Origin: Planctomycetota bacterium | GTDB lineage: Bacteria > Planctomycetota > Brocadiia > SM23-32 | NCBI GenBank assembly: GCA_030604585.1 | Contig: JAUVVP010000078.1 | Span: 1-7,460, forward strand | Direction of reading: 5' to 3' | Length of the DNA: 7,460 bases | Shown here: piece after piece, positions 1 through 6,745 of the stretch | Layout of the letters: each line of letters opens with the position of its first letter | Position numbering within the stretch: position 1 is the stretch's first letter | The notes under the pieces: generated by a model | Seen by the model: only the letters and a program-made list of their open reading frames with translations | What the model was told of the DNA's origin: nothing | Database searches by the model: none | Translations under genes and position numbers: made by a program

Positions 1-1
1 C

Positions 2-241
2 AGGGACATAGCTAACGCGTACCTCTCGCGGGGGCTGAGGTGTAGGCGGCCGGCGGACGTTGTCACCATGCTTCTGGAAGGGATCGCCGGGTACGGTCTC
101 AGCTTCTACGCTCCCCTGTGCCGCGCCCTGCAACTCACTTCCCGTAGGAGCTGGCTGGTGCGCCTGGCCCGCAGGGCCCGCGGAAAGGCCGCTCAGCTAC
201 TCGAGAACCGGCCGTTCGCAAGACCGGGAGTTCCAAGGTGA
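2..241 (+). CDS. 3' end of an unidentified upstream gene (partial, 79 codons visible)
   Basis: An open frame enters from the left edge and ends at the TGA at 239-241. Third codon positions are mostly G or C, as in the neighbouring genes, which supports real coding. The TGA overlaps the GTG start of the next gene (GTGA at 238-241), the same 4-base coupling seen again at 4313-4316. The visible C-terminus includes a moderately hydrophobic stretch (GIAGYGLSFYAPL) followed by a strongly basic tail (SRRSWLVRLARRARGK). Such a tail would suit a peripheral membrane protein, and C-termini of glycosyltransferases often look like this. I recognise no family signature. By context it is probably another glycan-biosynthesis gene of the same operon, but this is inference only. 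The start lies outside the window. Confidence 0.75.
   Translation, partial: RDIANAYLSRGLRCRRPADVVTMLLEGIAGYGLSFYAPLCRALQLTSRRSWLVRLARRARGKAAQLLENRPFARPGVPR
226..230 (+). promoter_or_regulatory. Ribosome binding site for the first sulfatase-fold gene
   Basis: GGGAG lies 7 nt upstream of the GTG at 238, inside the end of the preceding gene. It supports choosing this GTG, which also puts the family's first beta strand (NIALIVLDSFR) immediately after the start. Confidence 0.65.
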
Positions 242-1728
242 CGCGACCGAACATCGCCCTCATCGTGCTCGACTCTTTCAGATACGACCGCCTGTGGGCC
301 GACGCTCCGGGCGGGAGGCTCTGCCCGCACCTGGCGGAGTTCGCCGAGCGCGCGGCCTCCTTCGAGAATGCCATTGCCCCGGCGGCGCTCACCGGCCCCG
401 CGCACGCCGCGCTCTTCACGGGCAGGCTGCCGGCCGACGCCGGGGCTTTCTCACTGGCGCGCCTGACGGGCGGCAGGCTGTCCGGCCCCGTGCTTGCCGG
501 CCTGCTGCGAGCGGCAGGGTACCTCTGCGTCGCCGTCTCCGCGAACCCGTGGATCACGCACAGGACGGCCCTCGGGAGGGACTTCGACATACTCATCAGC
601 AGCTCCATGCTCGCCGACCCGAGACCCCCTGTCGTCGAGGAGGGCCTCCTTCGGAAGATCAGGCGCAAGGCCCGCGTCCTGGGGCGCTCCATGCTGCCGG
701 CATCCACGCGGCCGGCGATGGAGCCATCCTGCCGCAACCTGTTGCTCCAGGCGCAAAGGACGGTGCCGGCCGTGAGCACGGTGCTGCGGACCCTCCACGC
801 GCGCTGGCCCGACCGGCCGGTCTTTCTGTTCTGCAACCTGATGGTCACGCACGATCCCTACCTGTTCGAGCCGGACGACGCGGACTTCACCAGGCCGGAG
901 GACGCGCCCGAGGGGCGCATACTGCCCCGTAGGGCGCAGAGAGACTACTGGCTGGACCTTCTTGGCGTCGAACCCGTTTCCCCGGCGAAGCTCGCCCGGA
1001 TCCGTTGGTCGTACGACGCATCGGTGCGTTACGCGGACCGCCTGGCCGGGCGCATGGTCGCGGCTGTTGACGAGCACCTGGGGCCGGAGCCGGCCGACAT
1101 CATCCTCACTGCCGACCATGGGGAGCTTCTGGGCGAACACGGCTTCTTCGACCACGGCGTGTTCCTCTACGAGCCGCTGGTGCACGTGCCGCTCCTCGTC
1201 CGGTCGCCCGGCTTGGGGCAGGGAGTGCGCGTGGGGCGAACCGTGCAGACCCACTGGGTCTGGTCGCTGATCATGCAGAGGGCCGGCCTGCTGGCAGAGG
1301 CCGACGTGCCCGCCGGCCAGGGAAGCCTGCGGGACGCCGCCTCGGGCGGCGGGGCCGACATGCCGGCATACTCGTTCTCTGACCCCGAAGCGGAACTGAA
1401 GCGGCTTACCGTCGCTATCACGGCCGCCGCGTGGTGCGGCGTGGACGCAGCGCGCGTCAACCCCAAGCCGATGGACGTCCACGTGCAGGCCGTGCGGCTC
1501 GGCCAGGCGGCCCTCATCCGCACAAGCAGCGGACGGACGGTGGCCTACCGGATCGCCGACGGGACCGTGGAACAGGAGCTATCAGGCCCCGAGGCCGAAG
1601 ACGTGCGGGGCGCCCTCGAACCGCGCCTTTTGGACATGAGAGCAGATGCGCCGGCGGCCGTGGAGCGTGCGGCGACGGTGGACGAAGAGGTCATGAGGCG
1701 GCTGCGCGACCTCGGCTATACCGACTGA
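238..1728 (+). CDS. Sulfatase-fold (alkaline phosphatase superfamily) protein, Thr at nucleophile site, paralogue 1
   Basis: This 496-aa protein has the PF00884 sulfatase fold. The GTG start is fixed by the GGGAG site and the GTGA overlap. Residues 5-18 (NIALIVLDSFRYDR) form the first beta strand with metal-ligand candidate D12; the second Asp of the usual DD pair is Ser. The active-site segment, residues 52-63 (TGPAHAALFTGR), aligns with C-x-P-x-R-x-x-L-x-T-G but has Thr52 for Cys and His56 for Arg, so formylglycine cannot form. Further family marks are VTHDPY (203-208), YDASVRYADRL (259-269), DHGELLGEHG (293-302) with ligands D293 and H294, and YEPLVHVPLLVRSPG (311-325). The protein ends in RRLRDLGYTD. 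No signal peptide or membrane helix is seen, so it is probably cytoplasmic. It lies in a glycosyltransferase operon, 24 nt before the next gene. By comparison with Thr-nucleophile relatives such as LtaS and EptA it may be a phosphatase or group transferase. The substrate is unknown. The fold is nearly certain; the activity is not. Confidence 0.93.
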   Translation: MTRPNIALIVLDSFRYDRLWADAPGGRLCPHLAEFAERAASFENAIAPAALTGPAHAALFTGRLPADAGAFSLARLTGGRLSGPVLAGLLRAAGYLCVAVSANPWITHRTALGRDFDILISSSMLADPRPPVVEEGLLRKIRRKARVLGRSMLPASTRPAMEPSCRNLLLQAQRTVPAVSTVLRTLHARWPDRPVFLFCNLMVTHDPYLFEPDDADFTRPEDAPEGRILPRRAQRDYWLDLLGVEPVSPAKLARIRWSYDASVRYADRLAGRMVAAVDEHLGPEPADIILTADHGELLGEHGFFDHGVFLYEPLVHVPLLVRSPGLGQGVRVGRTVQTHWVWSLIMQRAGLLAEADVPAGQGSLRDAASGGGADMPAYSFSDPEAELKRLTVAITAAAWCGVDAARVNPKPMDVHVQAVRLGQAALIRTSSGRTVAYRIADGTVEQELSGPEAEDVRGALEPRLLDMRADAPAAVERAATVDEEVMRRLRDLGYTD

Positions 1729-1735
1729 GCGCTGC

Positions 1736-1741
1736 AAGGAG
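1736..1741 (+). promoter_or_regulatory. Ribosome binding site for the GT-A glycosyltransferase
   Basis: AAGGAG is the strongest Shine-Dalgarno match in the window. It lies 11 nt before the GTG at 1753 in the 24-nt gap after the first sulfatase-fold gene. No other credible start codon lies near it in this frame, so it decides the non-ATG start. Confidence 0.7.
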
Positions 1742-1752
1742 AAATAGACGAC

Positions 1753-2685
1753 GTGGAACCAACGGACCTCCAGGCACCGCCGATACGATTCGTCTCGGCC
1801 ATCTGCTGGGACGCTTCGTTCCGCGAGAGCTTTGACGCGGTCGGCTGCCTGTTGAGCCAGACCGTGCCGAAGGACAGATACGAGCTGATCTTCGTCGAGT
1901 ACTACGAAGAGGCGAACCCGGAGATCCTGGCGCTGGCGGAGCAGCACGAGAACATGCAGGTGGCGGCCCTGGGCAATCCCCATCCCGGCAAGGAGAACGA
2001 GCACAGCATCGGCGCCTGCGTCAACGAGGGCCTGCGCCGCGCCCGGGGCGACCTGATCGTCATACCCGACGCCGACGTGATGTTTGAGGAGGATTTCCTG
2101 GAGGAGGTGGTCCGCCAGCACGAGCGCTATGAGGAGCTGGCCCTTTACTTCTACCGCATGGATGAGCCCGCGACGGACCGGCCCCTGCCCCGCACGCTGC
2201 GCGCGCTGAAAAGGGTGTGTGAACTCCCCAACCCGGGCAACTACGGCGGCTGCCTGACGGTGCGGAAGAAATGGCTGGTCGAGATCAACGGCTACGACGA
2301 GGGCCCGCTCTTTCGCGGCTACAGCGGGGTGGACGTGGACACCGCCTCGCGGCTGCGCAGCCTCGGCCTGGCCATCAGATGGCATCCGCGCAAGTTCATC
2401 TATCACGGGCATCACCCCGGCGCCCGGAAGCCGCCGCCGGAGAACTTCGCGCGAATGGAGTATGCGCTGAACCGAGCGGTGCGGCGCATGAGGACCCGCG
2501 AGGTCCTGCCCGCCAGAGGCCTGGACCCCGACCTGCGCCCCGAATCCGCCCTGGGCGCCGACGAGGGACGGCAGCCGGCGAAGCCGACGGTCCGAGGCGG
2601 GAGCGGGGGCCGGCTGGCCGGCCTGGTGCGGCGCATGCTGCCGGCGGGCCTCCGGACCAGATTGATCGCGATTCTGAGGGACTGA
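1753..2685 (+). CDS. GT-A fold glycosyltransferase (GT2-like, with galactosyltransferase-type C-terminal motif)
   Basis: This 310-aa protein should transfer a sugar from a nucleotide donor to a growing glycan at the cytoplasmic face of the membrane. Residues 11-51 (IRFVSAICWD... ELIFVEYYE) match the first strands of a GT-A domain. RARGDLIVIPDADV (96-109) contains the DxD-type metal/nucleotide site DAD at 106-108. Residues 163-203 (NYGG... INGYDE... GYSGVDVDTASRL) resemble the beta-1,4-galactosyltransferase C-terminal motif (PF02709 type, GWGxEDDD); D194 and D196 fall where the acceptor-site acids lie. HGHH (218-221) may supply the metal-binding His. Residues about 253-285 look disordered, and 286-309 form a basic amphipathic helix that may attach the protein to the membrane. 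The GTG start is chosen from the AAGGAG site. The sugar specificity is not readable, and the similarity to galactosyltransferases does not prove galactose transfer. Confidence 0.92.
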   Translation: MEPTDLQAPPIRFVSAICWDASFRESFDAVGCLLSQTVPKDRYELIFVEYYEEANPEILALAEQHENMQVAALGNPHPGKENEHSIGACVNEGLRRARGDLIVIPDADVMFEEDFLEEVVRQHERYEELALYFYRMDEPATDRPLPRTLRALKRVCELPNPGNYGGCLTVRKKWLVEINGYDEGPLFRGYSGVDVDTASRLRSLGLAIRWHPRKFIYHGHHPGARKPPPENFARMEYALNRAVRRMRTREVLPARGLDPDLRPESALGADEGRQPAKPTVRGGSGGRLAGLVRRMLPAGLRTRLIAILRD

Positions 2686-2708
2686 CTCCTTTACCCGGAA
2701 CATCCGAC

Positions 2709-4316
2709 ATGTCGGAGCGGCATGCACAGAGCGTCGTGCTGGTATCTATAGACACCCTCCGTTACGACTGCGTCGGCGCCTGCCCCGACAAGCTCCACCT
2801 TGCCGCCTGCGGGCTCGAGTCGGAGCTGCACACGCCGAACCTCGACGCATTCTTCGATGAAGCCGTTTACTTCACCGGCTGTCTGACATCCGCTCCGAAC
2901 ACGACCACGGCCCACGCCTCGCTGATGACGGGCCTCTATCCGGCGCATCACGGGGCGCGGGCCCAGTTCAAATGGGGCCTGGCGGAAGGCGTGACGACGC
3001 TTGCGCAGGTGCTCAAGGCCCGCGGGTATACGACAGTCGCCGTGCAGGAGGAAGGCGAGGTCACCGTGCTGCGCACCGGCTCGGGCGTGCTGGACGGCTT
3101 CGACCACTTCTTCGATGACGAGGCCGAGGCGTGCCGCTACTGCCGGGACATCCCCGGCCCGGTGCTGCTCTTCCTTCACACCTTCGACGTGCACGCGCCT
3201 TACTGTTGGTCTTACCTCGAGCGCGTCTGCCGGCAGAGCGCCGCGCGCCAGGCCGCCGAAGCGCAGGTGGCGGAGCAACTCCACGTGTCCCCGCCGGCCG
3301 GGGACAGCATGGGAGAGCAGATGGCCTTCCGGCGGCGTGCCTCCCGCAGCGCCCGGCGGCTGCTCGACGGAAGGGCGGCCGCGCGCCTGTTCCTCCGCTG
3401 GTACGTGCGCGGGGTGAACTGGTTCGACGCGGTTCGTTGGCCGGGCATCGTCGGGGCGCTGCGCGACGCGGGCCTCTACGACGACGCACTTGTGGCGGTC
3501 TTCGCCGACCACGGCGAAGCGCTGTTGCCGGACTTCCGAGGCGCGCCCCTGGACCACGTGCCCTCGCTGCTCGAGGACGTGCTGCGCATCCCGCTGGCGG
3601 TTCGCGCCCCGGACCTGAAGGCTGCCAGGACGGACCGGCAGGTCTCGATCGTTGACCTTGCCCCCACCGTGCTCGACTACCTCGGCCTGGAGGACACCCG
3701 CATCGGTCGGGACGGGCGCACGGATTGCCGCAGCCTCCTCGACGCGCAAGTTCCCTCGGATCAGGCGGTGCACTTCGCGGAGGTATGGAGCAGGGCCGCG
3801 GACCGCCGACGGGGCAGCCCCGAAGACCACCATTTCCTTGGAGACGAGTCCCTGCCGTGGCGCCCGTATCAGGTCTGCGCACGGGCCGGCGCGCACAAGG
3901 TCTTCTGGCACCCGGGTCCGCCGAGGCTGGAGCGCTTCACGCCAGCCGCTCGGCTGGCGATGTTTCGCCTGAAGCGATGGCTGCGGCAGGTGCTGCCCGG
4001 CCGGGCCTTGAGGTTACTTGCGAAGCTGCCGGGGACCGCGCCAACTGGACGGGCTGGCACGCGCGAGGCCGGGAGCACGACGGCCGACGTGAACTGGCGG
4101 GATGCGCCCTCTTTCGGGGTTGACCTGCTGGAGGACCCGTTCGAGCAGAAGCCCGTGCTCCTTGCCAAAGGCGGGAAGGAAGGGACGTACGGCCCGCTGC
4201 TCGATCGTATCAGGGCCTACTGGGAAGGGGGAGTCATCGGGCCGCAGATAGACCTGCAGCGCGGCGACCTGGACACGGTGGCCCGCCGTCTGCGGCACCT
4301 CGGCTACCTGGAATGA
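2709..4316 (+). CDS. Sulfatase-fold (alkaline phosphatase superfamily) protein, Thr at nucleophile site, paralogue 2
   Basis: This 535-aa protein is the largest of three paralogues. The ATG at 2709 is preferred over the long upstream open frame, which overlaps the glycosyltransferase; a weak GGAA lies 8 nt before it. VVLVSIDTLRYD (9-20) gives ligand candidate D15, with Thr where canonical sulfatases have the second Asp. An insert (CVGACPDKLHLAACGLESEL, 21-40) precedes HTPNLDAFF. The active-site segment NTTTAHASLMTGLYPAHHG (64-82) has Thr65 for the formylglycine Cys and His69 for Arg. FLHTFDVHAPY (155-165) and VFADHGEALL (264-273; D267, H268) complete the core, with a helical region in between. 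VSIVDLAPTVLDYLGL (312-327) is the usual strand-helix, and GVDLLEDPFEQ (470-480) matches the family's LYDLxxDPxE segment. Residues 418-440 are basic and amphipathic. The tail is RRLRHLGYLE. It has no signal peptide, and ten cysteines in the sequence also suit a cytoplasmic location. It is a predicted hydrolase or group transferase with unknown substrate, coupled to paralogue 3 by an ATGA overlap. Confidence 0.94.
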   Translation: MSERHAQSVVLVSIDTLRYDCVGACPDKLHLAACGLESELHTPNLDAFFDEAVYFTGCLTSAPNTTTAHASLMTGLYPAHHGARAQFKWGLAEGVTTLAQVLKARGYTTVAVQEEGEVTVLRTGSGVLDGFDHFFDDEAEACRYCRDIPGPVLLFLHTFDVHAPYCWSYLERVCRQSAARQAAEAQVAEQLHVSPPAGDSMGEQMAFRRRASRSARRLLDGRAAARLFLRWYVRGVNWFDAVRWPGIVGALRDAGLYDDALVAVFADHGEALLPDFRGAPLDHVPSLLEDVLRIPLAVRAPDLKAARTDRQVSIVDLAPTVLDYLGLEDTRIGRDGRTDCRSLLDAQVPSDQAVHFAEVWSRAADRRRGSPEDHHFLGDESLPWRPYQVCARAGAHKVFWHPGPPRLERFTPAARLAMFRLKRWLRQVLPGRALRLLAKLPGTAPTGRAGTREAGSTTADVNWRDAPSFGVDLLEDPFEQKPVLLAKGGKEGTYGPLLDRIRAYWEGGVIGPQIDLQRGDLDTVARRLRHLGYLE

Positions 4317-5707
4317 ACCGGCAATTGAAAGCTGCGCAGAACATGACGAAGCCCAACGTGGTGATCATAACGTTCGACTGCCTGCGGCCGGACCGCCTCG
4401 GGTTCGCGGGCTACCGCGGCGTGGAGACGCCCACCTTCGACGACCTGGCCGAGGAGTCGCTGGTTTTCGAGCGGGCCTACTGCCAGGCGCCGAACACGTG
4501 GATCTCCCACGCCAGCATGTTCACGGGCTGCTATCCCTCGCGCCACGGAGTGCGCACGCCCCTGGACGGCATGCGCTCGAAGGTCGCGACGATGGCGGAA
4601 CTGCTCTCGGAGGCGGGCTACGCCACGTTCGGCCTGCCGGCTATGAACCTGCTGAGCCCGGAGGCGGGCTTCGCCCGCGGGTTCGACGCCTATACGCTGG
4701 AAGGTCTGGAGGGGCCGGAGGGCCGGTTCGGCTTCCGTGGCTGGCGCAGCGCGGGCAAGACCCTGGAGAGGTGTTTCGAGTTCCTGGACGGCGCTCGGAC
4801 GCCCTTTTTCCTGTGGGTCCACTATTACGGCCTTCACCGCGCGCTGGAAGGCGGCCTTGACCTTCCCTCAAGCTACCGGCGGCGCTTCAGCGAATACGCC
4901 CAATACTACGACGGGAAGGTCTCTTTCGCGGACGCGGAGTTCCTGCGGCCTTTCGTTGAGCGCCTCCAGCAGGGAGGCCCGTGGGACAACACCGTCCTTG
5001 TGCTCTGGAGCGATCACGGCGACAGGCTCCATGCCGTCGAGCACCAGGGTGGCCAGTTCGCCCATAACTTCGACCTGGCCGAGGAGGTCGTCCGGACCTT
5101 GCTCATGATCCGGCTCCCGGGCTCCCGGTTGAGTGGGCTTCGCGGCGAGATCGCCAACTCCGTAGACATCCTTCCGACGCTGTGCGACGCCTGCGGGCTG
5201 GAGGCGCCGGACGGCGTTCAAGGCAGGTCGCTCCTGTCGCCCGCGGACGAGCCCGAGCGGCTGACCGCCTACTTCGAGAACCTGTGTCAGGGCTGCGTGG
5301 GCATCGTGAGGGACAGGAGCAAGCTCGTGCTGACGCTGGAGGAGATCCACTCGTCGGCGCCTGCGTCTCAGGGAGATCTGGCAAGGCTGCTCAAGCGGGC
5401 GAGTGCCGCCGCGCGTCGGCGTCTTGGCCTCGCGGTCAAGCGCCGCAGGAAGGGACCGGATGCGTGGTGGTCCGCCGGCGACCCGGCGAGGGCGCTGGAG
5501 GAACTGCTGAGATGGGGCACGCGGCAGCGGACCGTCGTGGACCTCGAGGCGGAGGGCCTGGAGCGGCCACACGATGCGCCCCTGCCGGACGAGGATGGGC
5601 TGATGGCCCTGATCGCCGACCACGGCCGCGGGGCCGGCGGCCCGGAGGCGCCGAAGCTGGACCGGGAGACCGTCGCCCAACGCCTCAAAGACCTTGGCTA
5701 CCTGTGA
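4313..5707 (+). CDS. Sulfatase-fold (alkaline phosphatase superfamily) protein, Thr at nucleophile site, paralogue 3
   Basis: This 464-aa protein starts at the ATG inside the ATGA overlap with paralogue 2. A second ATG at 4343 (residue 11, MTKPNVVIITFD) would give an N-terminus matching paralogue 1 (MTRPNIALIVLD). Neither start has a clear Shine-Dalgarno site, so the start is uncertain by ten codons. Using the first ATG, D22 is the first ligand candidate, with Cys for the second Asp. NTWISHASMFTGCYPSRHG (61-79) has Thr62 for the formylglycine Cys and His66 for Arg. VHYYGLH (169-175) stands in for the usual HYxxPHxP. LWSDHGD (231-237) carries D234 and H235, and HNFDLAEEVVRTLLMIRLPG (251-270) is the usual following strand. 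NSVDILPTLCDACGL (282-296) also matches the family. Residues 359-381 are very basic (KRASAAARRRLGLAVKRRRK), and the tail is QRLKDLGYL. No export signal is seen. It is predicted to be cytoplasmic with unknown substrate; a canonical sulfatase is unlikely. Confidence 0.94.
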   Translation: MNRQLKAAQNMTKPNVVIITFDCLRPDRLGFAGYRGVETPTFDDLAEESLVFERAYCQAPNTWISHASMFTGCYPSRHGVRTPLDGMRSKVATMAELLSEAGYATFGLPAMNLLSPEAGFARGFDAYTLEGLEGPEGRFGFRGWRSAGKTLERCFEFLDGARTPFFLWVHYYGLHRALEGGLDLPSSYRRRFSEYAQYYDGKVSFADAEFLRPFVERLQQGGPWDNTVLVLWSDHGDRLHAVEHQGGQFAHNFDLAEEVVRTLLMIRLPGSRLSGLRGEIANSVDILPTLCDACGLEAPDGVQGRSLLSPADEPERLTAYFENLCQGCVGIVRDRSKLVLTLEEIHSSAPASQGDLARLLKRASAAARRRLGLAVKRRRKGPDAWWSAGDPARALEELLRWGTRQRTVVDLEAEGLERPHDAPLPDEDGLMALIADHGRGAGGPEAPKLDRETVAQRLKDLGYL

Positions 5708-5730
5708 GATCAGGTTGTGCGTTGGACCCG

Positions 5731-5735
5731 AGGGA
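5731..5735 (+). promoter_or_regulatory. Ribosome binding site for the GT2 glycosyltransferase
   Basis: AGGGA lies 10 nt before the ATG at 5746 and 7 nt before an in-frame GTG at 5743. It rules out the much longer open frame that runs back through the third sulfatase-fold gene. The 38-nt gap around it shows no hairpin or promoter. Confidence 0.6.
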
Positions 5736-5745
5736 ACCGAATGTG

Positions 5746-6744
5746 ATGGCGCAGCAACCGCTCATATCGGTGGTGATGTCCGTCTACAACGGCGCCCGCT
5801 TCCTGCGGGAGGCGATGGACAGCATGCTCGCGCAGACATTCGCCAACTTCGAGTTCGTCATCATCAACGACGGCTCCACGGACGGGTCCCGCGAGATCAT
5901 CGAGGGGTATGACGACCGGCGCATCCGGCTCTACGAGCAGGAGAACCAGGGCATTGCGCGGGCCCTCAACCGCGGGATCGGCTTGGCGCGCGCCGGGCTG
6001 ATCGCGCGCATGGACGCCGACGACATCTCGGCGCCGCGGAGGCTCGAAAAGGAATATGACTTCATGAGGTCGCATCCTGAGTTCGCGGTCGTCGCAGCCG
6101 GCACGGCCCTCATGACGGAGAGCGGGCGGCGCGGGCCGCTGTCTTTCGAAGCGGGAACTGCGTGGCGGGAACTCGGCGACGACGACATCGTGCGCAAGAG
6201 CCTGGTCTGGCACGGCTCGGTCATGTACGGCAAGGCCGAGTTTCTGGAGGCCGGCGGCTACCGGCCCGAGACCGTTCCGGCCGAGGACCTGGACCTCTGG
6301 CTGAGGTTGCGGCAGAAGCACCCGCTCGCCATGCTGAACGAGCTGCTCTACTACCAGCGCCGCTGGATGCGGCCTGCGCACAGGAGGCTGGTGGTCAAGC
6401 GGCGCGTGGCGCTGAACTACGCGCTGGAGCTGGACCGGCAGCGCCGCGCGGAAGGCGCCGACGAACTCCAGCGCGGCCGGCCCTCTCATAAGCCGGCCAT
6501 CACGTGCGAAGAGGCGCGCCGGTGGGCGCTGATCGCCTTCGGCTTCGACCTGAGGACGTATCTCGGCGCCAGGGACTGGCGAGGCGCCTGGGCCTTCGCC
6601 CGGGCCTTCCTCGGCACCGATCCGACGAGCCCGCGCGTCTGGTTCCTCTTCATGCGGCGGATACTTTCCTGGGCCACCGAGTTCGTCAGGGCCAGGCTCC
6701 CGGCGGCACTGGGCGGACGCAGACCGAGGCGCGTGACGAACTGA
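5746..6744 (+). CDS. Family 2 glycosyltransferase
   Basis: This 332-aa protein is a standard inverting GT2 enzyme with a GT-A domain in the first 210 residues. PLISVVMSVYNGARFLREAM (5-24) is the nucleotide-binding first strand and helix. VIINDGSTDGS (38-48) is the hallmark GT2 motif. The metal-binding DADD is at 90-93, within ARMDADDISAPRRLEKE. GTALM (119-123) and HGSVMYGKAEFLEAGGYRP (156-174) line the acceptor side, and AEDLDLWLRL (179-188) holds the catalytic-base ED at 180-181. The C-terminal third is helical and basic, with a hydrophobic patch (RVWFLFMRRILSW, 297-309) and an Arg-rich end that may hold it to the membrane. It has no true transmembrane helix. The ATG at 5746 is chosen from AGGGA spacing; the GTG three bases earlier is possible. 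Its domain order is that of GT2 enzymes in O-antigen and exopolysaccharide loci. The donor and acceptor are unknown. Confidence 0.95.
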   Translation: MAQQPLISVVMSVYNGARFLREAMDSMLAQTFANFEFVIINDGSTDGSREIIEGYDDRRIRLYEQENQGIARALNRGIGLARAGLIARMDADDISAPRRLEKEYDFMRSHPEFAVVAAGTALMTESGRRGPLSFEAGTAWRELGDDDIVRKSLVWHGSVMYGKAEFLEAGGYRPETVPAEDLDLWLRLRQKHPLAMLNELLYYQRRWMRPAHRRLVVKRRVALNYALELDRQRRAEGADELQRGRPSHKPAITCEEARRWALIAFGFDLRTYLGARDWRGAWAFARAFLGTDPTSPRVWFLFMRRILSWATEFVRARLPAALGGRRPRRVTN

Positions 6745-6745
6745 C

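Noticed and set aside
250..300. Hydrophobic N-terminus of sulfatase-fold protein 1 as a signal peptide
   Set aside because: The stretch NIALIVLDSF is too short, contains the metal-ligand Asp, and is the conserved core beta strand. The equivalent stretches in the other two paralogues are the same.
60..932. Plus-strand frame overlapping the first gene junction
   Set aside because: Its Arg/Pro/Gly-rich translation is a +1-type shadow of the first sulfatase-fold gene, which has a full set of motifs in its own frame.
2271..2708. Long in-frame 5' extension of the second sulfatase-fold gene
   Set aside because: It would overlap the glycosyltransferase by over 400 bases and its translation is low-complexity Arg/Gly/Ala. 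The ATG at 2709 sits just before the conserved first strand.
2691..3911. 406-codon open frame on the minus strand opposite the second sulfatase-fold gene
   Set aside because: The plus-strand gene has clear family motifs throughout. The antisense translation is rich in Arg, Val, Gly and His with no motif, as expected from G/C-biased third positions.
5618..5626. Second DHG in sulfatase-fold protein 3 (residues 436-438) as a second metal site
   Set aside because: It lies in the C-terminal tail region without the strand and following family motifs. DHG at residues 234-236 is in the right place for the metal site.
5182..5745. Long in-frame 5' extension of the GT2 gene
   Set aside because: It lies inside the third sulfatase-fold gene and is Arg/Gly-rich without motifs. 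AGGGA and the ATG at 5746 immediately precede the GT2 first strand.
5708..5745. Terminator or promoter in the largest intergenic gap
   Set aside because: The 38 bases hold no GC hairpin with a T run and no convincing -35/-10 pair. A ribosome binding site is all that is seen.
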